From assembly GCF_003573695.1 (NCBI RefSeq), contig NC_039366.1, positions 162,568,770-162,632,769 on the forward strand: a stretch of DNA of 64,000 bases, read 5' to 3'. This DNA is from Papaver somniferum. Taxonomy: Eukaryota > Streptophyta > Magnoliopsida > Ranunculales > Papaveraceae. The translations under genes were made by a program, and so were the position numbers. The notes under the pieces were generated by a model. It was not told the origin of the DNA. It made no database searches and was given only the letters and a program-made list of their open reading frames with translations. Below are positions 11,275 to 23,700 of this stretch, piece after piece (position 1 is the stretch's first letter; every line of letters begins with the position of its first letter).

Positions 11275-12707
11275 ATGGACAGAAGTGTTATCTCAATAAA
11301 CGTACCACCAGTCTTCGATGGCTCGAATTACTAATGGTGGAAGATTGCGATGCGTGCCTTTCTTAAAGCGCGTGATTTTCAATCATGGGTTTACGTTTTT
11401 AATGGCTATATTCCTCCGGTTGTTACAATAGGCACTGTAACTTTTCCAAAGGAAATTGGTGATTATGATGCTGCCGAGATTCTTGTTGCAAAGCAGAAAT
11501 ATGACGGGTTGAATACAATCATCCATGCCATTACACAAGATCTTCAGCACCATGTGACTACGCGCACTCTGTCTAAAGATGCTTGGGATATCTTAGAAAC
11601 CATATTTGAAGGGAATACCTGTGAGAAAGAAGCTAGGATTCAAAACCTAAATTCTGATTGGGACCCTCGTATGGCAGATGAAGATTTATTTGATGAGTTT
11701 AATCACAAAGTGTCTAAAATTGTTAATGCATTTTTTGCATTGGGTAAGACTATTCCTGAAAAAGACATTATGATGAAGATTCTCAGATCTCTGCCATATA
11801 GATACGATTCTAAGAAACACGCCCTCGTTGAAGGAAATAACCTTGGTGTGTTTTCCAGAAATATTCTTGTTGGGAAGTTAAATATCTTTGATCATGAGCA
11901 TATATCCAATCGGGAAAGGATATTGCTTTCAAGGCACAAATGAACACTAAATTTCTTGATAAAAGCAAAAGTGTTGGCATCTCTGATGATGATCTTTCTG
12001 AGACTGATTCTTCAGATAAAGATCTTGATAAGTAAGTCTCATTGATCACAAGACAGTTTAGAGATCTTCTTTTGACGAGAAGTAAACGGTTCACCAGAGA
12101 CAAACCTAAGTCATCAATTAAACCCCATAATCGTGTTCCTCCTAAAAACAGGGATACTGACAATACTGATGACGAGGATATGCCACAGTGCTTTAAGTGT
12201 AAAGGTTTTGGTCATTTTGCAAATGAGTGTCCAAATCGTAGAAAGTACACTAGAAACAAAGGTCTTGCTGCAACTCTTGATGAAATGTCTGACAATTATG
12301 ATTTTAATGAAGAAGAAAAATCAAATGTTGCACTCTTCTGTGAAAATACTGATTTTGATAATTGTAACAATACGTTCATCAATCTCGATATTCTTCCAGA
12401 AGAAACTTCTATCGCATTGGAGGATAAAATGGATTTCTCTTTGCTCCATGGAAATTCTTTTTCTAATTTTGCAGGTTCTACCGTATGTCTAAAAGCCAGC
12501 ACAGATGTGATGTATAAACCTTCCTCCAGTTTGACATGTTCTTATTGTACTCTCAGAGGTCATGAGTTATCAAATTGTTTCAAGTACAAACATAAGATAA
12601 TATATGTCAACAAACTTCAACGAAGAGAAAATCTACTAGCTAACAAGCTCAAACTTTTCAGAAATCGACTAAGGTATGTAATCCTATCTCTTCTCCAAAG
12701 AAGTTAA
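11275..12707 (+). pseudogene. Sirevirus gag, disrupted
   Basis: ATG at 11275 opens a gag frame with the usual F(D)GSNY...WW motif. A TAA at 11332-11334 falls between the Tyr and the Trp-Trp of that motif. The frame continues 11350-11943 and then shifts to the frame of 12042-12707. Two CCHC zinc knuckles are visible, CFKCKGFGHFANEC and CSYCTLRGHELSNC, which would bind RNA in the particle. The natural frame near 12665-12710 reads on past the listed stop, but an LTR start at 12711 cuts it off. Any pol region is lost. Confidence 0.8.
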
Positions 12708-12710
12708 TTC

Positions 12711-13805
12711 TGTTAGAGCATAGCTCGGTTGAACCCACCAAGCATTGGTATGTCAATTTTGGTTGTCATATTTTAGTGAATCAAAGCTCATGTTAAGAGT
12801 CGCTTGGTTATGTACTAGAGTCAACTTCGTACAGGTTAGCTTGAAAGTATTAGGATAATGAGACTTTACAAGTATTGCGAAGACTTGAAGATGTGAAGAA
12901 GCAAGGAGCTACAACGACAACAATCATCCTTCCACTTGAGGTTAGTGATATTTGACTTGAACTGTTTCATTCCCTAACGTATCTTTCAAGTCGTGCATAT
13001 TGGAAACAAAACTGCGAAGCATATTTGAACTTTAGATAGACATAGTATTTAGGAATACAATACGAGGTTTATTGCTTAACCATTAAACTTTGTAGATAAA
13101 ACATCGGCATAATCATTTGAATGCTATTGTGATTATGTATGGGTATGAGGTGAGGATTTCATCATAGAAAACAATGTTTTACATGTGTTCTAAGGAAGTA
13201 AGTTCATAAACTTGTTTGTGAATCGAAAAGGAAATCGCCAGGCGTTATTGGTTTTGTTATTCATTACATATCTTATGAACAACCAATATGTGTGATTGAT
13301 TACAACCGTTCACTACATGTTGTGTTCTTGGTAGAACTATTCACAAAGGCCTGATTTATGTATTGATATGACCTTTATTAGTGAAACTGATCTTAAATAA
13401 TCACCTGAGATGGTATGATCGGGTTTGTGATTTTATGTCTGACCAAATATGGGAAAGGGGAACAGATCCTAGTAAGAGGTGCAACACATCACAAAGGGGA
13501 ACCGATCCTTGTATGAGGTGCATCAAGGTTTATAGCAGAAAGGGGAACCGATCCTATGGACATGTGCAACACATATAAGTTAGATACCATATATATGTGG
13601 GGAACCGATCCTAGTACCTAGTCAACCGAATTTTGGAAAGCTAGTGTGACTATGCACAATACTCACATGGAAGGTAGAACCGAAACTTGTTTTGGTAGAA
13701 CCGTTAAACCCATGATTTGTGATTGAATGTTATTTGATCAATCACATAGTTCTTGAAAGTCAGATGAACCAATTCTAAACTTGTTTGGAAGTGTGGAAAA
13801 TCGGT
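12711..13805 (+). repeat. truncated LTR of a second Sirevirus-like family
   Basis: It starts TGTTAGAGCATAGCTCGG, like the other Sirevirus LTRs, but diverges after about 40 bp and lacks the CG palindromes. It is therefore not the partner of the LTR at 9250-11208. No U5 end is seen, because it runs into a Ty3-type LTR fragment near 13805. Confidence 0.6.
13452..13625 (+). repeat. four copies of GGGGAACCGATCC-type repeat
   Basis: The core GGGGAAC(C/A)GATCCT occurs at about 13455, 13496, 13542 and 13599, spaced about 41-57 bp. The first three copies are followed by a GAGGTGCAACACAT-like tail, which is degenerate in the third. Confidence 0.7.
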
Positions 13806-15062
13806 TTCAAGGTTGTTCTATGCACCCCCCACCCCACCCCCCCTCAACGTCACCACACTTCTATGGCCACCCTAGAAATCACTAGGGTCACCCTCTTCTT
13901 CATCGTTCAAGACTGGTTTTGGCGGGAAATTATTTCTTCACCTGCGTATTCCGTGAATCAGATTTGAAAGAGTTCTTCTCGCAGTTTGATGTGGAATATG
14001 ATTGGTATTATCATGTTAGCCGAAAACAGGGTTGGTAATTGTCCCAGATTCAAAAAACTAAGGACAAATCTTCGGTTTAAACAAAACAGAGGAAGAGAGA
14101 TATATTCGGGTTTCTAGTTGGTATTTGGGAGTTACAGAGAGAGTTGAAGGACGTATTATGCTAGTTACTTGTGATTCTATATTTTGTCAAGTCTTGGATA
14201 AATCACAAAAGTCGCACGAAGATAAAGATGGAAGGAAAACGCCGAAACTTTTGGTAAAAGTTAAACAAAAATATCCTCAGATTTACTCGAGATATTTGGA
14301 GTTTTTCGGGTATATAAAAGGGTTGTGGGAGTTTTAGAAGTTTTCATCGAGAGTTTGGGGAATCTTAGAAAGAGAACTGAGTAAAGAAAATCGAGTTGCA
14401 GAAAAAAAAACCTAATTATACTGCTGAAGAGGGAAGAACACGAAGAATTGACGTACCTGACTGTTGTTTATATACAGTGACTGTGATAGTCCATCACAAC
14501 ACTTATTTTAAAATATGCAACACTTGTGTCATAACAGTTACTCTGTAATGCCTATACTACGTTGCAATTTCTCTGTTTTATTTTATTTTCATCTCCTCGT
14601 ACACTTTTGAGCTATGATTAATATGAGGAGCTAAACCCCATCGTTGAAGCGACAGAGAAAACCATTTACCCATTATTTATGTGGTAATTTCTATTAAATT
14701 AACTTTTGCAATTCTTCTTATGATTATTTTCCAATGAATTAAAATTGAAACAATATTTTCTATTAACTAGTTGTGTTTTCTCTTAATCGTGCATGCTTAG
14801 CTCAGGGCTTTTGATGTTCCATTCTTGAAATTTATAATTATTATTTTGAAGATCTACTTATTGGAATAAGAATTGCATGATTGTCGTTGATTAATCACAT
14901 AAAAATTAGAGAGTGGTGGAATCCTTAATCTCAATTCTTTTTATAACCTTAATATCAACTTTATTTTGAGTTATTTAGTTTTAATATTAGAAATAAAGTC
15001 TAAAAATCAATCTTTACAAGTCTGAGTTGAACGAACTTCGTATCACTTTCTACAACTCATCA
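13805..15062 (+). repeat. Ty3-type LTR fragment related to 2952-4451
   Basis: Shared landmarks in the same order are a C-rich CACCCCC stretch, TTTTGGCGGGAAA, a GAAAACAGGG patch, GAAGAACACGAAGAA, and a TATCACT...CATCA end. The first ~170 bp of the LTR are missing or unrecognisable. Small frames such as 14125-14337 are probably chance. Confidence 0.5.
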
Positions 15063-15123
15063 ATACATATGCCATTTTCAGATCATCCACATGTGCAAAG
15101 CCTCCATTTGTTAATTTATCCCC

Positions 15124-18100
15124 TCACAAATTGTTACACTCAAGCTTCAATTGATCTTCAGTGGCATCCACATTGTAATAAACATAAGTACGTTTTATAA
15201 CTGTGGAAACTATTGTGATCGTGTTTGGTTCCCCCTGTGAAGTTATACTTGGCAACAACCAATTCAATTGACACATATTTAATAAAGATAATGAAGAACT
15301 TCCATATGTGAGGCGGATGGTAGAAATGATAGACTTATCATGGCCTATCCGAGCTGATTTCGGTATATCAAACACATAGTTATGCATACTGTGAATACCT
15401 CCAGGTTCGAAATTAATTCTCTTGTACCATTTGAGTATTCTTCTTTAGTAATATTTATCTGAACTTTTGTTCACATCAAACCCATGGCATATGTCGCAAC
15501 CTATCAAAATTTGATAAAGAGACTTGAGCATGTCCCGGGGGTTATCCTCCTTCAAAAAAATACTCTGTAACTGGAAAAGTAACCTTTCTCCTATATACCA
15601 AACACCTCTATTTGATACAAGGGTGAACAAAATAATCAACTCTTCGTAGTGAGTAATCCTGATTATGTTGTACCTCTTGGTCAGCAAACTCAACAAAACC
15701 GTTGTAAGGATGAACAACAACATTTTAGGAGCTCTTGTCATTTGTCGATATCTTTGAGCAAAAATGAAAATCATTTTATCGTCACAAATGTTCTAATCCC
15801 AGTTACGCTTGAAATACATGTACATTATTGTAACTTTTTATATTGTATCTTTAAGAACTGGTTTACCAACATGGAAGCATGTATACCGCCAATACTAGAA
15901 GCAAATTCATAACTTAGTATTTGACAATGTTTTTGTTCATATATTACTTAATTAAAAAAAACAGATCTAGATATTTACCTTTATGATGTCCCAAAACCCA
16001 GTAAAGTTTGTGTCCCCTTTGGATGTTGTATCAATCCCACATTCCATTTCTGCTAAAACTGCAGACCCCCAATTATAATATGGTGCATCATCCAGATTTT
16101 GTAACGCTTTCGGCCAATGAACTCTTGAAATATTGTTTGTGTTAGGAAATAACGTTTGACCCAATAACCATAACATATACCCCCTTTCGATTTCATATTT
16201 TTAGCTTCATCATTTGAGCCTTCCTTGGATAATAGGAAAGCCTTCAATGTTGAACAATATATTCAACTTCGTTTCAAAACTTTGTAATAATTTCGTACAG
16301 TGGATACCAAAAATAACGAAAAACCATATTTCATTTTTGAGTTAACACTCATTCGTTTTGGTTGAATGGTACTAAGGATCCCATACCATTTGATATTCCA
16401 CAAATGAAATAAAAATCAAGGGTGGTAATTCCTATAATAAAAATGATGATCCAATTGATCTTCGTTGACATATACAAATGCAATAAGGATAAGTATGTTC
16501 TGTAGCTGGAGAAAATATTGGGATCGTAGTTGGATCCCCTTGTGAAGTTATACTTGAAAACCCCTAATTTAATTGAGGCATTTTTGATGAAGGTGATGAA
16601 GAAATTTTATATTTAGGGTAGGTCATTAAGCATGTATCTTCTGGAGGTGGCTGGCTAAGAACTATAGATTTATTGCGGCCTATCCGAACTAATGACGGTA
16701 TATCAAACCCTTAGTTATGCATATTGTGAACACCAATTATAGGCTTCAAAATTCCCTTGTACCATTTGAGATACTCTACTTCATTAATATTTGTTTGGAC
16801 ATTTTGTTCATATCGAACCCATTGCACCGTCGCAACATATCAAAATCTGATGCAGAATCTTGTCTTTGGTTAATCGACTTTGCAAAAGTACTTTATAAGT
16901 GGAAAAATAGTCATTCTCTTAAATACCACACACCTCAGTTCGATAGTGGGGTGAAAAAACAACTCTTCGTAGTGAATAATCCTCAATATGTTGTACCTCT
17001 TGGTGTGCAAACTCAGCAAAACTACTGCAAGGATGAACAACAATATTTTAAAGCTTGTCATTTGTTGATATCTTTGAGAAAAAACGGAAAACATTCCATC
17101 GCCACTAATGTTCTTATCCCAGTTGCGCTTGAAGTACATGTCCATTATTGGAACTTTTCGGGTCTTGTCTTTAAGAACAAGTTACAAACACGAAAGTAAG
17201 TATACCACCAATATTGGAAGTAAATTCATATTTGTTCAGAAAATTACTTAATTTAAAAAGCCTAATTTATATATTTACCTCTATAATGCCCTACAATTCA
17301 ATGAAGTTTGTGTCCCCTATGGATGATGTATCGAGTCCATAATACATTTATGCTAAGATTACAGACCCACAATGATAATATGGTGCATCATCCAAATTGT
17401 GTAACAATTCAATCCAACCAACTCTTGAAATATCGGTTGAGTTAGAAAAGAACGTTTGGCCCAATAACCATAACACAAACACCCTTTTGATCTCATCATA
17501 TTCAACTTGATTATTTGAGCCCTACTTGGTTAGTAGGTAAACCTTCAACGCTGAACAATGTATTCCACCTCATTTGAAACTTTATGATCATTTCGCATAT
17601 TGAATGCCAAAAAACAATGGAATAACCGTCTTTTATTTTTGATTTGACATCATTCATTTTGGTAGAATGGTACGGGGCTCCCACCACTTGATATTCCATA
17701 AATGAAATACAAATCAAAGGTTTAATTCTTATAACACTAGTGATATCATTTAACTGTTTTGGTTTAATCAATAAGTTTTTTTTTTAAAAGAAATATTAAT
17801 TTTGGTTTAACGAACTTACCAATTTTCAAAGTCGAAAAAATTGAACGTGTGCGTCGTAGACCAGCACCTTTCTACCAATATTTGAATAATAACATTGTTG
17901 TGTCATTTGTGATATATAAAATAAAACCGACGCCTGGGATATTTATCCACTCTTTTCTCAGACTTGATAGGATAGAGCTAGATAAACATCATTTGAGTAT
18001 TTGTATCCGACCAGTCTTGACGCGCTGACATATGACCTGAAAGTAAGTCTGGATAAGCGACTACATTCGGTAAACCACACTCAACAACACCATTTTCATC

Positions 18101-18202
18101 CCAATTGACATTTACAGCAGGCAATAATATTCTTTCGTATTTACGATTTTCCCCCTTATAGTGTTTATAACGCTCTTCATTTTGTAAAATAGTTTTTACC
18201 AA
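15124..18202 (-). pseudogene. plant mobile domain (PMD/MAIN-like) pseudogene
   Basis: On the minus strand, 16176-15967 encodes a segment resembling the PMD family: LWLLGQTLFPNT, then LQNLDDAPYYNWGSAVLAEM, then GFWDIIK, ending at a plausible splice donor AAG/GTAAATA. PMD proteins are nuclear proteins of plants, and the domain is also carried by some transposons. An N-terminal-like piece lies at 18202-17978 (contains LSGHMSARQDWSD). C-terminal-like pieces lie at 15774-15445 and 15387-15124. Stops and frame changes are frequent. The middle and C-terminal parts occur twice, about 1335 bp apart (15.1-16.4 kb and 16.4-17.8 kb). Family assignment is from memory of the PMD pattern. Confidence 0.5.
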
Positions 18203-19441
18203 GTATTGTAAAGAACAATTAGAAGATTTTGTTTAGAAAATTAGGAAGTGGAAAGTGAAGTGGTGTTAATGAAAATGGTTAAAAATAACTCGCGATATTA
18301 GGGTATACCTAATAAAACAAAACAGGGTCACTAGGAAGTAAAAACTCAAAGCCCCTTAGCCATATGTTTTTAAAAATGATAGATCTTCCCTTGTTTAATT
18401 AGCACTAATAAATCTGTTTAGCTTAATTAATATAGTAAAAGTTATGATATTATGTTTTCGTTAGATTGAACTTATGAATTATGTGGGAAGATTTTTGAGA
18501 TTTTTTTTTTGTTTTGAGATTTTTTATAGCGGAAATGTAACTACACTAGTCAAACACGTCTAAAAAGGGGATTGCAAAGCTTTTTAGTGGTTTCATTCTC
18601 CAAATTACAGAAGAAATCGGCACTTTTAGAACTGAAAGTATGAAAAGCCAGCATGATCTACAAAACAGGAAGATGACGACTAATATCTTATGTGCTCAGT
18701 AGTCAGGGTCAGAATTTGTATTAGAGGATGACCAAACTTTAGTCGTCAACTCGGGAAAAACAAAACATATTGACTAAAAACCATTCTAAACATATGGAAA
18801 CCATGTTTTGGTGAGCTATTAGTCGGCATGGTCGTCGAAAATCTACAAATTGACAACCAACACTTAGCTGCCAAGGTATTATCCCGAACAGATACCCTAA
18901 CGACCACATAACTGCAACTTCATAATTTCAAATTTTTGACCTAATTTGACATGCAAACAACAAATTGAAATACTCAAATTAGTTCATGAAATTACTTACT
19001 TTCTCAATCTCATCATTTAATCGACGAGCTTTTTTTCATTTGAATGACGGAGAGGGACCAACTGGTCGTTAGGTTGAGTAGAGAGAGAGTAGAAGATGAA
19101 TAGGTAAAGTTTATATTGTAATTGTAAAGGGTATATTCGTAACTTTACTCTTTTTGGTCACCCCTTAACCTTGCTTCTATGTCCACTTAAATTTGGGTAT
19201 ACCTCCAATCCGACTTGTTAAAAATAGATGAATTTACAGTGTTTCACAATTAAAGCCATTAGAGATAGAGCCGTTCGACCGCCATCGACTCAACAAATGC
19301 CACACTTCTCTTATGTTGTCGCGGATGGAATTTTTTCCCGCATAGGATGTAATTTTTGCCATACTGTAAACACATTTACTCATCCATCTGGCGCAAATTT
19401 CATTATTCACAAATTCATATAGGAACCGCCCTAAATTTTTA
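18203..19441. other. AT-rich intergenic stretch
   Basis: No supported gene. The part 18640-19200 has fragments such as TTAGTCG and GTCGTTAGG that look transposon-like, but no ends could be set. The frame at 19228-19422 is short and has no recognisable features. Confidence 0.4.
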
Positions 19442-19809
19442 CTCCCTCTGTCCCAAATTAATTGAGCTATTTGTAGTTTGCACAATTATTAAGCCAAGGA
19501 GAAAATGAGAGTATGTTTAAGAATTTTTTACAATTATACCCTTATGGATAATAATTAGTAAAACTTAGAAATGATTTATCTCTTAAACTATACCACGATT
19601 TTTCGTAAACTTTATACCGTTGAAAATCATTTTAAAACACCTACGTAACGAATATAAACATGACTATCAAATTATACATATTTCTTATAACAATAATAAT
19701 TAATTAAAATGGTAGTTTTAGAACTACCCGATTGATTTGTGAGATAGCTCAATTATTTGTGGGACAAAATTTAAAACCAATTAGCTCAATTAAATTGGGA
19801 CGGAGGAAG
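19442..19809. mobile_element. Stowaway-type MITE (Tc1/mariner)
   Basis: The left end is CTCCCTCTGTCCCAAATTAA and the right end is TTAAATTGGGACGGAGGAAG, its imperfect inverse. TA dinucleotides flank both ends (19440-19441 and 19810-19811), the expected target duplication. The 368 bp element has no coding capacity. It lies about 0.9 kb upstream of the Pumilio start codon. Confidence 0.9.
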
Positions 19810-19811
19810 TA

Positions 19812-20710
19812 GTTTACAATTAGAAATGAAATTGAAGTTGAAATTTGACATTTTCAAAAACAAGCTGAAGAGGGAAAAAAATACTTGAGTTGTTCTGTGC
19901 CCAAGTCTGAAGCCGTATCTAGTTGAACAAGATTCAAACTCAACAGTCTTTCTATTTTCAGACAAAAATCTAAAAACTGAACAAAAAGTATTTTGACTAC
20001 CTGATTGAAATTGGGTTAATTCAGTAATTTAACAGACTTCAAGTAGTGTCCACACCTACTCCCCCAAAACCCTAACTGGTTTATTTCTTATTTTTGTTAG
20101 ATTCGCACAGTCAAATACACACCCTCTCTCTCTCAAAAGACTTTGTTCCGCAGCAGTAGTAGAGTAGTAGTAGCGAATCTATTATACTCACGTGGCATTT
20201 CTATATCAAAAATATCATTTTCTGATTTCATTACATAAAATTATAAATACACGTTTTTTTAAGTCTTAATCACTTTATTAAACCTGAAAATAAAACCCTA
20301 AAGAGCTTTATAAATTTATCTCAACCGTTGATTCTCCAATCCGATGGCTTTGATGTAGATTTTTAGCTCGTGCTTATCATCCCTATACTCTCTCTGTGTA
20401 AACAAGTTCACTTTAGTAGTCCTTTCTATCGCCTTCATATTTCTCTTCTAACTCGTACTGTAGTTGTCTCTCTTCCGCTTTCTGTAGTACTACTAGTAGT
20501 AGTTAGTAACTTAACAAGAACATCATACAGGGTTCATCCTTTTCCAAATTAACTGCTAAAAAAATGTTGAAATTCAATCAGAATAAACTTTAATGGAGAA
20601 AATAAAATCCGGGTTTTTAATTACAGAGTTAAAATAGGGCGTGTTTTAAGTTAAAGGGTTGATTTTTAGGGTTTGGGGAGGTGTTTTTTCTCTTCTTTTG
20701 TTGTGTAAAG
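19812..20710 (+). promoter_or_regulatory. upstream region and 5' leader of the Pumilio gene
   Basis: Candidate TATA boxes are TATAAATAC at 20242 and TTTATAAAT at 20307. A CT-rich run at about 20120-20138 could belong to the leader if transcription starts further up. The transcription start cannot be fixed from sequence alone. Confidence 0.35.
20344..20637 (+). promoter_or_regulatory. upstream ORFs in the putative Pumilio leader
   Basis: Three short ATG frames precede the main start: 20344-20358 (4 codons), 20564-20593 (9 codons) and 20593-20637 (14 codons). The last two overlap by one base in the order TAATG. If present in the mature leader they could lower main-frame translation. Splicing of the leader is unknown. 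Confidence 0.4.
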
Positions 20711-23700
20711 ATGTTATCAGAAATGGGAATGAGACAAGGTGGTGATGATTTAGGGATTTTATTACGAGAACAGAGGAGACAACAAGAATCAAATGATCGA
20801 GAAAGGGAACTTAATATATTTAGAAGTGGTTCTGCACCTCCAACAGTTGAAGGCTCGTTAAGTGCTGTTGGTGGTCTATTTGGTGGTGGTGGTGGCGGTG
20901 ATATTTCAATGTCTGAAGAAGAACTATGTTCTGATCCAGCTTATCATTCATATTATTATTCTAATGTGAATCTAAACCCTAGACTACCGCCACCTTTGTT
21001 ATCTAAAGAAGATTGGAGGTATGCTCAGAGATTACAGGGTGGTACTGGTGGTGGTGGTTCTATTGGTGATAGAAGAAAAGTGAATCGAACTACTGAAGAT
21101 CAGAATAGAGTTACCTCATCTTTGTTTTCCACGCAGCCTGGCTTTAATTCGGATGTTGTGGTCGAAGAAAAGGATAATATTGAGTCCAGGAAACAGCAGG
21201 AGTGGGGTGGCGATGGATTGATTGGTTTATCTGGGTTTGGATTAGGTAACAGACAAAGGAGCTATGCTGAGATATTTCAGGTGGTTTTTCTTAGTTTCTT
21301 TGCTCTTTCATTTCTTACTGGTGCATATTATTATCTTTTGATTATGATGGGTTTAATGCATGATATGAAAAAGGTTCAATCTTATTTATGTTATTTGATT
21401 ATGCTTAGTATGGCATGGAAAAGTTGAGCTTTTGAAAGAAATGACCACATTGATTCGTTCATTTTTGTCCTGGATATTTGTGATTTGGTTTGTTATTGCT
21501 GGAGTTTGTGATCTGTTTCTGATACCTCGTGATGTTAATTTTTTGAAGCTATATATAGCTATATACGTTTACCAGTAGCTTTGGAATGTTATTGATTTCT
21601 GCTATTATGTATGTTTTACACGTTGAGTATCGATGATTTTATAATGATGTTTCTTAGACACCTATCTGCTATATATGCAACATAATGCTCTTTCCACATA
21701 TGACATACCACGGTTGCAGTTAACAGTATGGTGTTAAATATCTTGTTCCATAGGGGAACACAGCTACGTGTAGTTTCCTACTTTTGATTGTTAATAATGT
21801 GAATTTTAATAACAGTAAACTGGGACTGAGTCTCGCTTTTGTTCGCTTAGCTATGTGCTGCTACGTGGAATGAATCAATAAAAATTAAAAGGATAACACC
21901 AAGTAATGTCAGCACACTTGTCATAAATGGTAACAGTCCCTTTATTCCGCTAGTCGATTAATCTGGTTGATTTTGTTCTTGGAGTTTCGTAGACGACGTA
22001 TCTTTCTTTTAGAGCTACACATTCTACTGCATACAAGTCTGTTTGCCTCTTTATCACTGCTGAGTAAATCTACTCCCAAGTAGGAATGAATTTATTGCTA
22101 ACGTGAGGCTGAAAGGTTAGGGATTATGCAAGAGCTTCCAGATGAGGGAAGTGAGGAGGGGAATAATAGACCATTGGCATCAAGAGTTGAAGGAATCTTT
22201 TGGGCCTTTGGAAAAGATTAAAATTGAGAATTCGGAGATACTGTTCAGCAGTGATACCGAAGTTGCTAAATTCTAAAATCTATACCCACGGAAAAGCCCA
22301 TGATAGTGAACCCTCTGAAACCTAAGCCTTTGTGTTCTCCCATATCTCTCCGTCCATCAAATTTTGCCTATTATGCTTCTTCGAGAATTCCACATTCCTG
22401 CATAGAATCTGTAACTTAGCTTTACGGGAAGTATGGTCATTTAAACCCAATTGGTCTTTAGTATCTCTGGGAAATCAAGAAAGATCACTCAACTAATGTG
22501 GAAATGGGTTCCACAGTGGAATATAAGGTTTATGTTGGGCGATCTTTGTTAAAGCTGTACATTAAGCTGTGAAAGCTTCGGCCATGCCATCAGTTTGTAG
22601 GTGGTCATAGATAAGTTTTCTATGGAGGCACTTTGCTCATGTGTAGGTTATCATTTCCAATTAATTTTTACTGACATATGCTGATCCTCCTGTGATATCC
22701 TATCATCGATGGTTTTGTTACATTAGAGACTAAAATCTGAATGAGATAAGTCCATTCAAGAAATTGAAAAAAAATGAAATTACAACAACTCTGAGTTGAT
22801 AATTCACCTTTGCTAGGGTTACAAATTTCCGTACACTTGTATTATTTGATTTAAGGATGATACCACTGTGAAGGGATCGTTGCCACCAGAATGCATGTGG
22901 CACCACTTATGCATCTCTTAAGTTTCCTCTCAAGTGGATTTTTGGTTTGTCCTTTACGGCATATTAGCATTGAAGATAACCATATTAATAGACATCCTCC
23001 CTGCTCAACTTCGATTGGTCTTGCTGTGTTATAATATACTTCTGCTATTTTTGGAAGGCGTTTATCAATTTTTTTCTTCCGTTGAAATACAAGCATATGT
23101 TGTGCAGGATGATATGAGCCGAGCATCTCCTGTCTCTGCGCACCCTTCTCGTCCAGCTAGTCATAATGCATTCAATGATACCGGCGATCCGTTGGGTTCA
23201 TCTGAAGCCCATCTTGCTCATCTGAATCAGGAGTTGGATTCTCTAAGGTCAAATGCTAGTGCTCAGGGTTTATCTGGAGTACAAAGTGTCACTCCAACTT
23301 CTCACACTTATTCATCTGCATTAGGTGCTTCATTATCAAGAAGCTCTACTCCTGATCCTCAACATATTGCTAGAGCACCTAGTCCTTTGCTTCAGCCTGT
23401 CGGTGGAGGGAGAGTTGTTGCTTCGGATAAGAGAAGTTTCAATAGTCCGAACTCATTTCATGGTGTCTCTTCGGGTATGAATGATCCTTCAGATCTGGTG
23501 TCCGCGCTATCAGGGATGAGCTTGTCAGCTAGTGGTGCTCGTGACGAAGAAAGTCACTTGCGCATGATTCAACAAGAAAATGAAGATCACCAGAACTTTT
23601 TTAACCTGCAGGGTGGTGCAAAGCACATGAATCAGCATTCATACCCAAAAAAATCTGACTTGAGGCATGTAGGGAGCAATGAGCAGAGTGAACTGCACAG

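Larger units (their letters stand above)
9250..12710 (+). mobile_element. Sirevirus-type Ty1/copia remnant (LTR, PBS, gag)
   Basis: It consists of a 5'-truncated LTR, an initiator-Met-type primer site and a broken gag with two zinc knuckles. Protease, integrase, RT and RNase H are absent, because another LTR begins at 12711. The Sirevirus assignment rests on LTR starts of the TGTTAGAGC type in its relatives at 60065 and 62656, on CG-rich palindromes in the LTR, and on the gag layout. Confidence 0.75.

Noticed and set aside
22934..23107. Upstream extension of Pumilio exon 2 as a separate start
   Set aside because: The open frame continues into intron 1, but a good acceptor (TTGTGCAG) at 23107 and similarity to known Pumilio proteins place the exon start at 23108.
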